This document shows, in pieces, positions 63,281 to 64,000 of a DNA stretch of 64,000 nucleotides; position 1 is the stretch's first letter; every line of letters begins with the position of its first letter. This stretch comes from Paragemmobacter amnigenus. GTDB taxonomy: Bacteria; Pseudomonadota; Alphaproteobacteria; Rhodobacterales; Rhodobacteraceae. The notes under the pieces are model-generated. The model had not been told where the DNA came from and searched no databases. It saw nothing but the letters and a program-made list of their open reading frames with translations. The stretch spans positions 1 through 64,000 of the forward strand of contig NZ_JAAATX020000005.1 in NCBI RefSeq assembly GCF_009908265.2. Direction: 5' to 3'. Position numbers and translations under genes: made by a program.

Positions 63281-64000
63281 GTGTCCCTGATGCAATCTGC
63301 CACGCTCGATCTGCAAAGCCCCCTGCGCGCGCTTCCGTTCTGGATGTCGCTGGCGCTTGTTCCGATGGCGGTCCTTTCGGCCGTGACGGGGGGATGGGGT
63401 GTCATCCTTCTGCCCGCCTCGACATGGTGGTTGTTCACGCTGCTCGACCGGCTGACCGGCAAGGAAGAGGCGAACCCCGACCCCGCCACGCCGGATGCCG
63501 CGCTGGGATGGTATCGCGCGATCACGCTGGTCTGGTTTCCGGTGCAACTGGCGCTGCTGGTCTGGCTGCTGTGGTATGTGCCGCGGGCCGGGCATCTGTC
63601 GATGGCGGAAAAGTTCGGCGTGTTCTTCGGGATGGGGGTCGTCGCCGGGACCATCGGGATCAACTACAGCCACGAGCTGATGCACCAGAAATCGGCGGTG
63701 GAGCGGTGGTTGGCGGACCTGCTGCTGGCGACCGTGCTGTACAGCCATTTCCGGTCGGAGCACCTGCGGGTCCATCACCAGTGGGTCGGAACCCCCGGCG
63801 ATCCGGTCACGGCGCGGTATAACGAAGGGTTCCACCGGTTCTTTCCCCGCGTTCTGGTCCAGTGCCGCAGGTCGGCATGGGGGTCCGAGACCGCGATGCT
63901 GGCGCGTCGGGGGTTGCCGTGGTGGCACCGGACGAACCCCTATTGGCGCTACTGGGTGTTACAGGCGGGGATGCTGGGTCTGGCGCTGGCGCTGGGGGGC
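63281..64000 (+). CDS. AlkB-type alkane/fatty acid monooxygenase, partial
   Basis: At least 240 residues of a membrane-bound di-iron monooxygenase; the gene runs past the window end. The first two histidine boxes are visible: NYSHELMHQ and HFRSEHLRVHHQW. Several hydrophobic helices precede them. The family hydroxylates alkanes or similar chains at the end carbon. The start is GTG at 63281 (MSLMQSATL) or ATG at 63290. The third His box lies outside. Confidence 0.87.
   Translation, partial: MSLMQSATLDLQSPLRALPFWMSLALVPMAVLSAVTGGWGVILLPASTWWLFTLLDRLTGKEEANPDPATPDAALGWYRAITLVWFPVQLALLVWLLWYVPRAGHLSMAEKFGVFFGMGVVAGTIGINYSHELMHQKSAVERWLADLLLATVLYSHFRSEHLRVHHQWVGTPGDPVTARYNEGFHRFFPRVLVQCRRSAWGSETAMLARRGLPWWHRTNPYWRYWVLQAGMLGLALALGG

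Noticed and set aside
1-64000. CRISPR arrays, tRNA or rRNA genes
   Set aside because: No regularly spaced short repeats and no recognisable tRNA or rRNA sequence were seen on either strand, though a tRNA could be missed without a computed search.

Overview
The window looks like the chromosome of a Rhodobacterales-type alphaproteobacterium. The DNA is G+C rich. Gene blocks in an order I recall from that group are present: rmuC-mutL-M16-M16-DUF3035 lipoprotein-lspA-purH-heparinase, DUF3576-DUF378-leuS-lptE-holA, and a Kdo transferase next to lpxK. MutL carries the endonuclease motif of species without MutH, and three genes or gene bodies encode short alphaproteobacterial porins. Most genes are ordinary housekeeping or metabolic genes in short operons with overlapping stop and start codons.

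Layout. 0-0.13 kb: end of an IS481-type insertion sequence. 0.13-14.8 kb (mostly - strand): hutD, rmuC, mutL, two M16 peptidase-like proteins, a BamF-like lipoprotein, lspA, purH, a heparinase-like protein, two saccharopine dehydrogenases, a WGR protein, xthA and a small exported protein. 14.9-15.1 kb: two related small-RNA candidates behind an OmpR-type response regulator. 16-20 kb: ribA, an L,D-transpeptidase-fold protein, amylosucrase, yggS. 20.3-30.1 kb: a porin region that contains the mobile element described below. 30.4-35.4 kb: lipoprotein, DUF378, leuS, lptE, holA. 36-41 kb: HPP/CBS membrane protein, GAF protein, LysR regulator, a frameshifted glycosyltransferase with an HlyD-type partner. 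41.3-47.1 kb: polyamine-type ABC transporter with an aminobutyraldehyde-type dehydrogenase. 47.2-64 kb: flavoprotein, HNH protein, enoyl-CoA hydratase, SDR, DUF2125, pmbA, cysQ, DEAD-box helicase, Kdo transferase and lpxK, CoA-transferase, DsbA-like protein, DUF721 protein, mutY, and an AlkB-type monooxygenase cut by the window end.

The most interesting region is 24.9-30.1 kb. A porin body (23955-24961) has lost its start codon and promoter. Its homology to the next porin stops abruptly inside the signal-peptide codons. The missing 5' end is found 5.1 kb away, in front of a different porin (29225-30088). Between them lies visibly lower-G+C DNA with two tyrosine recombinases and a set of unknown genes. 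The simplest reading is a site-specific element whose attachment core lies in the porin signal sequence and which carries its own headless porin body. Integration would put the incoming porin under the resident promoter and silence the resident one. Joining the two 46-base repeats in silico restores the silent porin in frame. The same element has a textbook-looking -1 frameshift site (A8 run ending in AAG, 8-base spacer, 17-bp hairpin) joining two unknown genes, and a 14-base sequence repeated upstream of both recombinases.

Several intergenic palindromes (12.2, 19.5, 37.6, 43.6, 47.1 and 54.1 kb) look like dispersed repeats. No tRNA, rRNA or CRISPR array was seen.
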